Below are positions 8,834-17,646 of a stretch of DNA of 64,000 nt, in pieces. The DNA comes from Marinisporobacter sp. (GTDB taxonomy: Bacteria; Bacillota; Clostridia; Peptostreptococcales; Thermotaleaceae). Position 1 is the first letter of the stretch. Every line of letters starts with the position of its first letter. The stretch is taken from positions 558,001 to 622,000 of the forward strand of contig JAOARP010000047.1 of the NCBI GenBank assembly GCA_025210525.1. The letters are read 5' to 3'. The notes beneath the pieces are model-generated. The model worked only from the letters and a program-made list of their open reading frames with translations, was not told the DNA's origin and made no database searches. The position numbers were made by a program, and so were the translations under genes.

Positions 8834-10339
8834 TTAAAATCCAATAGGTATTGCTAATAGGTACCATATTATAAATAATATAGACAATCCTATAAAATAA
8901 GCAACTGTATAAGGAATACATAAAGAAATAATTGTTCCAACACCCACTTTTATTTTATTATCTGTCTTATACATTTCTAAAAGACTAATCATAATTGGCA
9001 AATAATAATCAGTTGGAGAAATACAATTGGTAACAGTATCTCCTATTCTATAGGCTAGTTGAACAATTTGAGGGGAAATATTCATTGTATTAAATATGGG
9101 TATAGCTATAGGTGCAATAAATAACCATTTAACAGAAGAACTAGAAATTACTAGATTTAAGAGTGACACAATGATCATAAAAAACATCAAAATAACGATG
9201 GGTGGCATATGGATTTTTAATAGCAAATCTGATATAAGGATTCCCATCCATGAATCTAAATTACTATCCCCCAAAACTTTTACAAAAACTGCAGCAGGCA
9301 ACGCCGTCACAATAAAAATCTTTGCTCCAGTAATTCCACTGGCAAATAACTCTGGAATCCTATCTATTTTTTTTATAGTACCAGATGCCATCCCAAACAC
9401 TAATCCTGTAATAGTAAAATAAAAGAAAATAATGCCTACAATATTAGAAAAGATAAATCTAATATTCCATCCTGATACACCTTGGCTTACATTGTAATAT
9501 TTAATCATCACTAAAAGTCCCATAAAGTATAAAAAATTAGTATATACTAAATATTTTAAGCCCTTTTTTTCCCTGTTGCTCAATCGATTACTATTATAAT
9601 AATCCATATTTTTAAGATGCTCTGGATTTCTCAAAATTTTTTTAGTATATTTTTCTGTAATGAACATGGTTAAAATAATAATAACACAACAACCTACGAA
9701 CATAAAATACCAATTACTAAAGGGATTAATAGTAGCATTCATCCCTAACCCTACAAGAACTGTATTGGTGATTTCAGAAAGTATGATATCTGTTCCAGCT
9801 ATAAACATATTCAAAGTAAAGCCCCCATTGACAGATGCATAGCCTACTATAATCCCAATCCAAGGATTAAAATTTAATGATTGAAAAAGTGCTGCAAACA
9901 ATGTAGGAATTACTATAACCCCCACATCAGATACAATATTGCTATTTACTCCTATAAATGCTATAAAAAAAATCATCATTTTAATTGGTATTTTAGTTGA
10001 TACACCTCTTATAATAGCTGAAATAGCTCCAGACCCCTGAAAAACACTAATTCCCATAAAAATTAATATAACAACAGATAGTGGCTTAAAATACAAAAAT
10101 ACTTCATCCATATCTCCAATCAAGCTAATAAAATATTCTATATTAGCTAAATTATTAACTTGCAGCCTTGCGATAGCTGAATGATTAACAAAATAACTCT
10201 CCTTGCCCGATACTATCGAAGACAATAGGATCGTTATGAGGATCAATATGGTAAATGACCAAAAAGGATGAGGTATTTTATTCCCCACAGCTTCCAATTT
10301 TTTTGCTAGGCTTTTATAGTTAATTTTAGTATTTCTCAT
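8834..10339 (-). CDS. AbgT-family transporter
   Basis: Integral membrane protein of 501 aa and about a dozen hydrophobic segments, related to E. coli AbgT (p-aminobenzoyl-glutamate uptake) and MtrF. Family marks are NKIPHPFWSF near the N-terminus, SDVGVIVIPTLFA, the re-entrant-loop-like GYASVNGGFTLNMFIAGTD, and C-terminal SSSVKWLFIAPIAIPIF and YRIGDTVTNCISPTDYYLP. ATG 10339 follows AGGAGG. It is first of a two-gene unit with the AAC(3)-family gene and diverges from a TetR gene, its likely regulator. The substrate may be another aminoacyl compound; AbgT assignment is at family level. Confidence 0.88.
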   Translation of the reverse strand: MRNTKINYKSLAKKLEAVGNKIPHPFWSFTILILITILLSSIVSGKESYFVNHSAIARLQVNNLANIEYFISLIGDMDEVFLYFKPLSVVILIFMGISVFQGSGAISAIIRGVSTKIPIKMMIFFIAFIGVNSNIVSDVGVIVIPTLFAALFQSLNFNPWIGIIVGYASVNGGFTLNMFIAGTDIILSEITNTVLVGLGMNATINPFSNWYFMFVGCCVIIILTMFITEKYTKKILRNPEHLKNMDYYNSNRLSNREKKGLKYLVYTNFLYFMGLLVMIKYYNVSQGVSGWNIRFIFSNIVGIIFFYFTITGLVFGMASGTIKKIDRIPELFASGITGAKIFIVTALPAAVFVKVLGDSNLDSWMGILISDLLLKIHMPPIVILMFFMIIVSLLNLVISSSSVKWLFIAPIAIPIFNTMNISPQIVQLAYRIGDTVTNCISPTDYYLPIMISLLEMYKTDNKIKVGVGTIISLCIPYTVAYFIGLSILFIIWYLLAIPIGF

Positions 10340-10466
10340 TTATAGCCTCCTTTTAAAATACTGTTACCCACCATTTCTATCCTTCAATCTAAGTACTCCT
10401 TATGTAGAATAATAACACAATATGTAATATAATAAAATTACTCAAATAAATTGGTAGGTGATACAA

Positions 10467-11144
10467 TTGACTGAAAAACATAACACAAAGCGGATTACTA
10501 TGATGCGGCAATTCATCGATACTGCTTTTCAAATGGCTCAAGAAGAAAGTTTTGAATCCCTAACGGTTCGAAATTTAGCTTCTAAAACAAATTACAATAG
10601 CTCTACAATTTATTATTACTTCTCTAACTTTGATAATTTATTAACCTTCGTAGCCCTTAAATATTTAAGTGAATTTTTTAAAGAACTTTGGTATATTGAA
10701 CAAAACTATGTAAATAGCATCGATTTATTTGTTAAAACATTTAAAATATTGATCAAGTATGTTATTAAGTATCCACAACAATTCCAAATATTACTCTTAG
10801 GAAATGACCAAATCATACTTGAAGAAGTCTTAAAAATTTATTATCAAATTTATCCTGATGGCCATATAAGAGAACACGCTTCCTTTCCAATGATAAAAAG
10901 AGGCAATATTACATCTATACCAACTCTAGAGCTATGTATTTCCCATGGACATATTAAAGCTAAAAGTAGGGATAAAATATTAGAGCTTATGGAAAGTATT
11001 TTTCATACGCTTATAAGAAAATCTCTAGTCACTACTGATGTAGAAGAACTACTTGATATTGAAAATAGATACAATGAGTATGTTCGTCTTTTTGTTCAAT
11101 GCTATAAAACACCTCTAGGTATATTACATACCCCAGATATTTAA
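10467..11144 (+). CDS. TetR/AcrR-family transcriptional regulator
   Basis: 225-aa DNA-binding regulator. The N-terminal helix-turn-helix is clear: AFQMAQEESFESLTVRNLA followed by the recognition region NYNSSTIYYYFSNFDNLL near residues 37-54. The helical C-terminal half would bind a ligand. TTG at 10467 sits six bases after AGGTG and is preferred over GTG 10458, which lies within the ribosome binding site. It is divergent from the AbgT/AAC(3) genes, a common arrangement for local control. No TetR-type palindrome is obvious in the 110-base intergenic region, so its targets are not proven. Confidence 0.88.
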   Translation: MTEKHNTKRITMMRQFIDTAFQMAQEESFESLTVRNLASKTNYNSSTIYYYFSNFDNLLTFVALKYLSEFFKELWYIEQNYVNSIDLFVKTFKILIKYVIKYPQQFQILLLGNDQIILEEVLKIYYQIYPDGHIREHASFPMIKRGNITSIPTLELCISHGHIKAKSRDKILELMESIFHTLIRKSLVTTDVEELLDIENRYNEYVRLFVQCYKTPLGILHTPDI

Positions 11145-11219
11145 AAATAATTATATCAAAATTTAATTAAATTCTGTAAAGAATGTAATACGTATTATAT
11201 ACTAATACACATAGTTTCA

Positions 11220-11277
11220 GCACGCTCTAGCTTTTTTAAACAAGAATTCATTTCCTACCTTTAAAACTTAAGCGTGT
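11220..11277. repeat. Structured hairpin repeat, copy 1
   Basis: ~58-base hairpin with outer stem CACGCT/AGCGTG and inner pairing of TTTTTTAAA with TTTAAAA, loop containing CAAGAATTCATTTCCT. The same loop and a compensated stem recur at 12374-12431. It lies 54 bases after the chemoreceptor-like gene stop, between convergent genes, so a terminator or 3'-UTR role is likely. Confidence 0.7.
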
Positions 11278-11330
11278 CTTAACTATCCTAAAAATTCGAT
11301 GTCCTTCTTTGATGTATAATAAGGATTTAT

Positions 11331-12158
11331 CTAAATTTTTTCTGATATCTCATTAAGCGTTACTGTTATTGCATTTATTTCTTCAATTGTTGCTGCTATT
11401 TGTTCAGTAGCTACTGCATGCTCTTTTAAAGAGCTATTTATATCATTAATATTATAGTCAATATCTTCTATTGAATATTTAATGTATTCTAAAGTATTCG
11501 TTATTTTCTTTATCGCCTCACTACTCTTATGGGATAATTTTCTTATTTCTTCAGCAACTACATTAAATCCATTTCCTGCTTTCCCAGCTCTTACAGCTTC
11601 AATTGTTGCATTCAAACCTAAAACATTTGTTTTGTTAGCAATATCTTTAATTATTTTTAATACATCATCAATTTCTTGAGCCTTTTCATTCATTTTATCT
11701 GCTTTACTTGATATTTTCCCATTATAATCTACTATGGTTTGAATATTATTACAGGCTGAATTTTCTGTTACTGATATTTCTTCCATTGCACTCGCAAGAT
11801 TTCTAGTTATTTCCAAAATATCATTTTTCCATGCCTTTCTTCCTACATTAAGTGTTCCTATGATATTCCCATTATTACTTTTAATAGGAATCCCTCTCAC
11901 TTCTAATTCCGTGCCAAATACATGTTTAGGAACAATTGTAGACACTATTTTTCCAGTTTTTAGACATTCATATGCAGAACAACCCACAGGAATAGGATCA
12001 CCAACTTTAGTCCCTAAATCAATATCTTTGCTGTTTACTACTTTTAAAAATATTTTTGTATTAGATATTGTGAATACTACTTCATCTTTAAAAAAATAGG
12101 ATAAATACATCACAAGGTCATCAAAAGAATTTATTATCTTATCCATCTTATTAGCCAT
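11331..12158 (-). CDS. Soluble methyl-accepting-chemotaxis-like protein
   Basis: 275-aa cytoplasmic receptor. The N-terminal ~110 residues look like a PAS/sensor domain ([20 protein letters not shown], then a [12 protein letters not shown] strand). The C-terminal half is a shortened MCP signalling helix pair with the hairpin tip [31 protein letters not shown], the conserved CheA/CheW contact region. There is no transmembrane segment. Such proteins are common in Clostridia. Its upstream region copies that of the AbgA/AbgT operon (twin palindromes), and both units end in the same hairpin, so it may sense or report on that pathway; this link is inference. Confidence 0.85.
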   Translation of the reverse strand: MANKMDKIINSFDDLVMYLSYFFKDEVVFTISNTKIFLKVVNSKDIDLGTKVGDPIPVGCSAYECLKTGKIVSTIVPKHVFGTELEVRGIPIKSNNGNIIGTLNVGRKAWKNDILEITRNLASAMEEISVTENSACNNIQTIVDYNGKISSKADKMNEKAQEIDDVLKIIKDIANKTNVLGLNATIEAVRAGKAGNGFNVVAEEIRKLSHKSSEAIKKITNTLEYIKYSIEDIDYNINDINSSLKEHAVATEQIAATIEEINAITVTLNEISEKI

Positions 12159-12253
12159 GTATTATTTCTTCCTTTCGTCAAAAATTTATATAAAATAACA
12201 ATCTTTCTAATATTTTACTTTATTTTTTCTTCATCGTCTGTATTTTTTCCACA

Positions 12254-12342
12254 TTTAAACATGTTGAAAAATGTAATTCCATCAATCTATTGCTATTACA
12301 AGTTTTCTATAACTTTTATTTTATTTTTAAACATGTTTAAAA
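12254..12342 (-). promoter_or_regulatory. Twin-palindrome regulatory region, copy 1
   Basis: Two palindromes centred 72 bp apart: TTTnAACATGTTnAAA at 12254-12269 and the perfect 18-mer TTTTAAACATGTTTAAAA at 12325-12342. The whole ~125-base stretch aligns with 15430-15555 upstream of the amidohydrolase gene, which has the same 72-bp spacing. Here it lies ~95-185 bp before the chemoreceptor-like gene. It is probably a pair of operators for one dimeric regulator; the rest of this 313-base gap holds the hairpin repeat. Confidence 0.65.
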
Positions 12343-12373
12343 TATCTTTTTTATACCTTATCCTCAAAAAAAC

Positions 12374-12431
12374 GACACACTTCTACTTTTTAAACAAGAA
12401 TTCATTTCCTGTTTTAAAGCTTAAGTGTGTC
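12374..12431. repeat. Structured hairpin repeat, copy 2
   Basis: Outer stem GACACACTT (12374-12382) with AAGTGTGTC (12423-12431), inner CTTTTTAAA with TTTTAAAG, and the same CAAGAATTCATTTCCT loop as copy 1. It lies 41 bases after the AbgT stop codon. The outer stem differs from copy 1 by paired changes, supporting RNA structure. Confidence 0.7.
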
Positions 12432-12471
12432 ATAAACATACTAGTATTTTGATAGTTCTATTTTCATTTTA

Positions 12472-14046
12472 TTACATAAACATGGATACTCCTGGACCAA
12501 GGTCCAACCCTAACATATACCAAACAAATAATAATCCTAATAATCCGATCATATAAGCAATACTATATGGTAAACAAAGGGAAATAACCGTTCCTAGACC
12601 AACCTTTCTATTAGGATCTGTATTATACATGGCTAGTAATCCCATAATAACAGGTACATAATAATCTATAGGAGAAATAATATTTGTACAAGTATCTGCA
12701 ATTCTATAGGTTGCTTGGGTTAATGCAGGAGAAAATCCTAACATAGAAAACATTGGAACAAAGACAGGTGATATAATCAGCCACTTTGCTGATCCACTAG
12801 TAATACACAAATTCATACACGTACAAATTAGAACAAATCCAACTAATAAAGGATATCCTGAAATACTAAGGGATTTAAGGACTTCTCCACCTAAAACACC
12901 TATTATAGTAGAGATCTTACTAGCACTGAATAAACTAATAAAGATCGATGCTGGAAGAGCTATAACCATAAATCCTAGTGCATTAGAAACTCCTTCCTTC
13001 ATATACTTTGGTACATCATCCATAGTTTTTATACTGCCAGATCCTTTTCCATATGCCATTGCTAAAGTAAAGAAAAAGAAAAATAATATACTTACAATAC
13101 TACTCAATAATGGAGATTTTGGAAGAAGTCCACCATCAGCATTTCTAAATAATGCATTTTCAGGTAATGTTAAAGCTAATAATGCCAATATGAAAATGAT
13201 TGCTGCAATCCCTGCATATTTTAAACCTTTTTTCTCTTCTTTCGTTACTTTATGTTCTTCTAATTGACTAGCATCAAGCTTTATTTCTGTTCCACCAAGC
13301 TTCTTTCCAATATAAAATTTAGTCACTAAAACCGTTGCTCCAACAATTATAAAACAAGATGCAACCATAAAATAGTAATTCATCATTGGGTGAACAGGTG
13401 CATCAATACCTAAACCTTTTGTTACAGATTCAGTAATACCAGCTAAAAGAGCATCTGTTCCTGCAATAAATACATTTGCACTAAACCCACCATTTGCAGC
13501 AACATATCCCGATATGACCCCTATCCACGGATTGATTCCTAATGACTTAAAGACGGCTCCTGCAACAGCTGGCACTACAATGACACCTGCATCTGATGCT
13601 AAGTTTGCATTTACTCCCACTAAGGCAATAATAAGAATCAACATAGATGCAGGTGCTCCCAATATAGTCTTTCTAATCAATGCAGAAAGCATACCTGTTT
13701 GTTCTAACATCCCTACACCAAGCATCATAATCATTACAAGCCCTAAAGGTGCAAAGCCTGAATAAGTATTTGTAAAATTAGTAAATAACCCTTGAATGTT
13801 TTCTTTACTTAATAAATTATTTACTCCTATCGTTACTTCAGTTGGCGCCTCTGTTGCAATTTTTGAAGCTTTTAAATAAGTTACTTCAACACCTGCTTTC
13901 GACATAACAAAAGATAATACCATTACAAAAATCGATAGAGATACAAACAACCAAAATGGATGTGGCAATTTGTTTCCTATTTTTTCTACTCCGTCAATAA
14001 ATTTGTCAAATAGTGACTTTTTCTTTTTATTACTTATTTTTTCCAT
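12472..14046 (-). CDS. abgT: AbgT-family p-aminobenzoyl-glutamate-type transporter
   Basis: 524-aa multi-pass membrane transporter. Family segments include NKLPHPFWLFVSLS, SDAGVIVVPAVAGA, GYVAANGGFSANVFIAGTD, TSGSAKWLIISPVFVPMF and YRIADTCTNIISPIDYYVPV. ATG 14046 has AGGAGG six bases upstream; the ATG at 14052 is inside that site. It follows the AbgA-like amidohydrolase by 14 bases, the same enzyme-transporter pairing as E. coli abgA/abgB-abgT, and this supports p-aminobenzoyl-glutamate or a similar N-acyl amino acid as substrate. It is clearly similar to, but diverged from, the transporter at 8834-10339. Confidence 0.88.
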   Translation of the reverse strand: MEKISNKKKKSLFDKFIDGVEKIGNKLPHPFWLFVSLSIFVMVLSFVMSKAGVEVTYLKASKIATEAPTEVTIGVNNLLSKENIQGLFTNFTNTYSGFAPLGLVMIMMLGVGMLEQTGMLSALIRKTILGAPASMLILIIALVGVNANLASDAGVIVVPAVAGAVFKSLGINPWIGVISGYVAANGGFSANVFIAGTDALLAGITESVTKGLGIDAPVHPMMNYYFMVASCFIIVGATVLVTKFYIGKKLGGTEIKLDASQLEEHKVTKEEKKGLKYAGIAAIIFILALLALTLPENALFRNADGGLLPKSPLLSSIVSILFFFFFTLAMAYGKGSGSIKTMDDVPKYMKEGVSNALGFMVIALPASIFISLFSASKISTIIGVLGGEVLKSLSISGYPLLVGFVLICTCMNLCITSGSAKWLIISPVFVPMFSMLGFSPALTQATYRIADTCTNIISPIDYYVPVIMGLLAMYNTDPNRKVGLGTVISLCLPYSIAYMIGLLGLLFVWYMLGLDLGPGVSMFM

Positions 14047-14060
14047 TAACATCCTCCTTT

Positions 14061-15374
14061 TTATTTTTTATCCTGAAGTTGCTGTACTAGCTTTACAAAA
14101 AGTTCTACTGATGGCAATATAACAGATTCGTCAAAATCAAATGCATGATGATGAAATCCTCCTGCAAAATCTGCTCCTAAACCAATATACGTTCCTATTC
14201 CACCATTTTTTTGAACGCTTCTAATCATATCTGACGCATCATCCGTTCCACCTACGCTACCAGTAGGTTGAAATTCTTTAAACCAACCTATCTCTTTAGC
14301 ACAATTTAACACTAGCTCTATAGCTTCATCATCACTTTCAGCTGAAGGTGTACTCCCTACGTGTTCAATATCACACTCTATTTCATAGGTTGCAGCCACT
14401 CCTTTTACTATTGATAACATTTTATCTTCCCCATAATTGGCAACCGTATCATTCTCACCTCTTACTTCAATTTCTAAATAAGCATTTGGAGCAATTGTAT
14501 TTCTTGAAACACCTGCCCTTAGAATCCCTACATTAACACGCATCATTCCTTCACTATGGGGTGCAATAGCATGAATATTAAGGGCTGCTGTACTAGCAGC
14601 AAGTAAAGCATTTTTCCCAGCATGGGGATCTCCACAAGGATGTGCAGCTTTTCCCGTATAAGTGATGTTGTATCTTCTATTATCTAAAAAGTCCTTTACT
14701 CCACAGATAATTCCTCTTGATTTTAATCCTAATCCATCTAATTTCGTTAACCCTATATGCCCTGCAAAGAAATAATCTACATGATCTAACACACCTCTTT
14801 TTACAATACCTCTTGCACCCCCTCCCCCTTCTTCTGCAGGTTGAAAAATCAGTTTTATTTTCCCTTTCAAAGTATCCTTTATAGACATAAGTATTTCTGC
14901 AACTCCAAGTCCAATAGCAGTATGTCCATCGTGCCCACAAGCATGACAATATCCTTCATTTATAGATCTAAAACCTTTCTCTTTTGGAAAATGTTTCCCT
15001 TCATCTGATTCTATAATTGGCATGGCGTCCATATCAAATCTAAAAGCGATTGTTGGTCCTTCTTTTTTTGTATCAATAATACCAACAACACCAGTAATTC
15101 TATCCATCTGTTTAATAATATCTTTATTGGCACCTTGGTCAATAGCTCGTTGTATTTCTTTTTCGATATTTTCATCCGATGGATAACTAAATTGACAGCC
15201 TTTTTCCACAATATCAAGTCCCATTTTTACTTCAATACCTAACTCTAAAAGTTTTTCAGCAACTTTACTGGATGTTCTAAATTCTGTCCATTTTACTTCA
15301 GCATACTTATGAAAATCTCTTCTATATTCTATTAGTTTACTTTGTAATTCTTTAGAATATAATGTCACTTCCAT
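14061..15374 (-). CDS. M20-family amidohydrolase, AbgA-like
   Basis: 437-aa dinuclear-metal amidohydrolase, the length of E. coli AbgA. Metal-binding motifs are visible: FRFDMDAMPI, then HACGHDGHTAIGLG near residue 145, QPAEEGGGGARG near residue 182, and a C-terminal GFHHHAFDFDE. The early RRDFHKYAEVKWTEFRTS matches the HRxxHxxPExxxxExxT start of the aminoacylase/IAA-amidohydrolase group. The probable reaction is hydrolysis of p-aminobenzoyl-glutamate or a related N-acyl amino acid imported by the adjacent AbgT. No AbgB partner gene is present, so it may act alone. ATG 15374 follows GGGAGG with tight spacing. Confidence 0.85.
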   Translation of the reverse strand: MEVTLYSKELQSKLIEYRRDFHKYAEVKWTEFRTSSKVAEKLLELGIEVKMGLDIVEKGCQFSYPSDENIEKEIQRAIDQGANKDIIKQMDRITGVVGIIDTKKEGPTIAFRFDMDAMPIIESDEGKHFPKEKGFRSINEGYCHACGHDGHTAIGLGVAEILMSIKDTLKGKIKLIFQPAEEGGGGARGIVKRGVLDHVDYFFAGHIGLTKLDGLGLKSRGIICGVKDFLDNRRYNITYTGKAAHPCGDPHAGKNALLAASTAALNIHAIAPHSEGMMRVNVGILRAGVSRNTIAPNAYLEIEVRGENDTVANYGEDKMLSIVKGVAATYEIECDIEHVGSTPSAESDDEAIELVLNCAKEIGWFKEFQPTGSVGGTDDASDMIRSVQKNGGIGTYIGLGADFAGGFHHHAFDFDESVILPSVELFVKLVQQLQDKK

Positions 15375-15441
15375 TTGCCTCCCTTCGCCTTTTCTAATAC
15401 TTTACCTCCACTTTTCTGAATTGTCAGTATTTTTGACACAT

Positions 15442-15529
15442 TTTAACATGTTGGAAAATATAAACCCTTCAACCCCTTGTTTTTACACATTTTTAATATC
15501 TCTCATTTTATTTTCAAACGCGTTTAAAT
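15442..15529 (-). promoter_or_regulatory. Twin-palindrome regulatory region, copy 2
   Basis: Palindrome TTTTAACATGTTGGAA (15442-15457) and TTcAAACGCGTTTaAA (15514-15529), centres 72 bp apart as in copy 1. The core change CATG to CGCG keeps the symmetry. It lies ~68-155 bp upstream of the amidohydrolase start, consistent with a shared regulator for the two units. Confidence 0.65.
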
Positions 15530-15572
15530 CATGTTTTTAACACCTTATATTTGAAAAAATCTTCAAATACAC

Positions 15573-15607
15573 TAAAAAAACATCCACCCCCTTATCAGTT
15601 AGATGTT
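15573..15607 (-). terminator. Terminator after the GIY-YIG gene
   Basis: AACATC (15579-15584) pairs with GATGTT (15602-15607) and is followed on the minus strand by T7, 28 bases after the stop. Confidence 0.7.
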
Positions 15608-15635
15608 CTTCATTATACCTCTTTTTAATTTTATT

Positions 15636-15893
15636 CTATTCTAGTCCAAATTCACTTACTAGCTTTTCCTTTTTCACTTTTGTCAACTTCTTTAACTGAT
15701 ACTCCCTTTTCATAGCTTCACTCTTACTTTGAAATTGTTCAAAATATACTAATTTAACAGGTAATCTAGTTCTCGTATATTTGCTTCCTATTCCTTTGTT
15801 ATGTGTATTCACTCTATGTTGGGGGCTATTTCCTTTTGTATATCCACTGTATAATGAATGGTCGCTACATCTGACCATATAAGCAAAATGCAA
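15636..15893 (-). CDS. GIY-YIG nuclease-domain protein (YhbQ/UPF0213-like)
   Basis: 85-aa stand-alone GIY-YIG domain. The signature appears as AYMVRCSDHSLYSGYTKG (the G-Y pair in Y-x-VRC...LYSGYT), followed by the conserved RVNTHNKGIGSKYTR and LPVKLVYFEQF, with the catalytic-type Glu in SKSEAMKREYQLKKL. This matches the small uncharacterised YhbQ/YazA group, presumed DNA nucleases. TTG 15893 has GAGGTG six bases upstream; GTG 15902 would overlap that site. The terminator of the upstream GH18 gene lies immediately before it. Confidence 0.88.
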   Translation of the reverse strand: MHFAYMVRCSDHSLYSGYTKGNSPQHRVNTHNKGIGSKYTRTRLPVKLVYFEQFQSKSEAMKREYQLKKLTKVKKEKLVSEFGLE

Positions 15894-15909
15894 TTCTATC
15901 ACCTCTTAC

Positions 15910-15942
15910 AAAAGCTCCCTTGTTTACTCCAAGGAAGCTTTT
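15910..15942 (-). terminator. Terminator after the GH18 gene
   Basis: AAAAGCTCCCTTG (15910-15922) pairs with CAAGGAAGCTTTT (15930-15942) with one mismatch and is followed by TTTT on the minus strand, right after the stop codon. Confidence 0.8.
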
Positions 15943-15944
15943 AT

Positions 15945-17627
15945 CTATTCATTAAAGCCTAATTCTGCATAAGTTTTTCCATTTTTTATGATTTCCTGTA
16001 GAACTGCCCAAACTTCTACATCTTCAAAGCCTCTTCTCCATGAGGCAGTTCCTGCAAGATCATATTTTTCTACTAAACCGATTTTTAGTGCAATAGATCG
16101 AGGGTCTTCTAACCATATTTTATAAACGGCTCCATCTTCATCGTATTGGGCATAATATTGACCTACTTCTTCATTCCAAATAATAGGCGCATCTTTTTCA
16201 TCAATGATTTTTTTTGCATAAGTCATGGAAATAGCTTTTGACTGCACCTTAATTTTTCCATTTTCATCTTTAGATTCTTTCCACCTTCTCGTGTAAAAAG
16301 GTAGTCCTAATAAAACCTTCTCTTCTGGAATAGATTTTAAGGTATTTACAATTCCTCTCTCCACCCATCCAATAGATGCTACTGAACCACTTACAGGACT
16401 AGATGCCCAGTGTTCATCATATGTCATAATTGCCATATAATCCACAATACTTCCTAAAGCTTTTCGATCATAAACCTTTGACCATCTCTTACTTGTAGAT
16501 GGTACAGTTATATCCATAGAAAGGACAATATTTTGCTTCTTTGTATAATATTTTATTTCCTCAACAAACTTTACAAGCTTCCCTTGATCTTCATAATATA
16601 CATTTTCAAAATCAATGTTAATCCCATCTAAATCATAAAGACTTGCATAGAGAAGTAATTGTCCAATCACTTTTTTTCTCAAAGGTTCACTATTTAATAT
16701 GGTAGACGTCAATTTAGGATCAAAGCTATTGTTCACAAGCCCCCATACCTTATATCCTTTTTTGTGAGCTTCTTTTACATAAGCTCCATCTGCATTGTTA
16801 ATAACAGTTCCTTCATCATTTACAATGCTAAACCAGGTGGGAACCATTACATCTAGAGATTGTATTTTACTTTCCTTTGATAAATCTTTAGATTTTTCAT
16901 GAACATATTCCCATACAAGATTGATTTTTTTACCATCTTCATTAAAAGGTTCTCTTTTTTTATTTAACTGCTTGTCCACATTGCTTTCTTCAAAAACTTT
17001 AATATTTTCCTTTTTAGCGAGTCCTATTACCCCTTCATTATTTCTTATTTTGTAGTGTTCATCCTCTTCTTTAAATACTTTTACTATTTCACCCAATTCT
17101 AACTTTTCACCACCAAAAAAGCTATCTGTTTTGATTTTGTCCTCATTAATCACCTCTCCTAACTGAACTTTAGGAGAAAAATAATCTATAATAACTGTTT
17201 TACTATCCTCATTGTATGAAATATCTGTCTCAAATATTTTACTTAATAAATCTACCTTCACATAAATAGTTTCTTCTACTCTCTTTGTAGGAACATTAAT
17301 CTTTATTCCTTTACCATTTACAAAATCTGATAAAGCTTCATCTTCTAAAACTATATCCTTATTTTTCATATCCAGAAAGACCCTTTTCTTATTCTTATCT
17401 AAATAAATGTCTTCATATAGATAATCCTTTACACTATCATAGGGAAGATATATTCCCGTATGGTCTACATAGGGCTCTTTTCTATCTTTTATTTGTTGAT
17501 CTTCTATAACCAAGCTCACTTTATCATCTAAAGGAGCCTTTTCTTTTTTCCACCCTAAAATACCAAGCATAGCCCCTACCGTCATAAAAGTTATCATGAG
17601 TAATATAATAATATTTTTATTTTTCAT
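15945..17627 (-). CDS. Exported glycoside hydrolase family 18 protein (spore/cell-wall type)
   Basis: 560 aa. An N-terminal hydrophobic signal anchor (IIILLMITFMTVGAMLGILG) is followed by a region resembling the copper-amine-oxidase-N/stalk repeat (strands around YLPYDSVKDYLYEDI and IYVKVDLLSKIF), an SH3-like stretch (ELGEIVKVFKEEDEHYKIRNNEGVIG), then a GH18 barrel from about residue 230. The catalytic DxxDxDxE-type motif appears as LDGINIDFE near residue 335, with MTYDEHW and a late WRRGFED as barrel ends. Related proteins cleave N-acetylglucosamine linkages in peptidoglycan or spore cortex. It stands alone between terminators. Confidence 0.87.
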   Translation of the reverse strand: MKNKNIIILLMITFMTVGAMLGILGWKKEKAPLDDKVSLVIEDQQIKDRKEPYVDHTGIYLPYDSVKDYLYEDIYLDKNKKRVFLDMKNKDIVLEDEALSDFVNGKGIKINVPTKRVEETIYVKVDLLSKIFETDISYNEDSKTVIIDYFSPKVQLGEVINEDKIKTDSFFGGEKLELGEIVKVFKEEDEHYKIRNNEGVIGLAKKENIKVFEESNVDKQLNKKREPFNEDGKKINLVWEYVHEKSKDLSKESKIQSLDVMVPTWFSIVNDEGTVINNADGAYVKEAHKKGYKVWGLVNNSFDPKLTSTILNSEPLRKKVIGQLLLYASLYDLDGINIDFENVYYEDQGKLVKFVEEIKYYTKKQNIVLSMDITVPSTSKRWSKVYDRKALGSIVDYMAIMTYDEHWASSPVSGSVASIGWVERGIVNTLKSIPEEKVLLGLPFYTRRWKESKDENGKIKVQSKAISMTYAKKIIDEKDAPIIWNEEVGQYYAQYDEDGAVYKIWLEDPRSIALKIGLVEKYDLAGTASWRRGFEDVEVWAVLQEIIKNGKTYAELGFNE

Positions 17628-17646
17628 AACCTCTTCCCCCTTTCAA

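Noticed and set aside
14680-14949. Minus-strand frames inside the amidohydrolase gene (also 15011-15217)
   Set aside because: Out-of-frame shadows of a strongly conserved M20 enzyme; no ribosome binding sites and no family resemblance.
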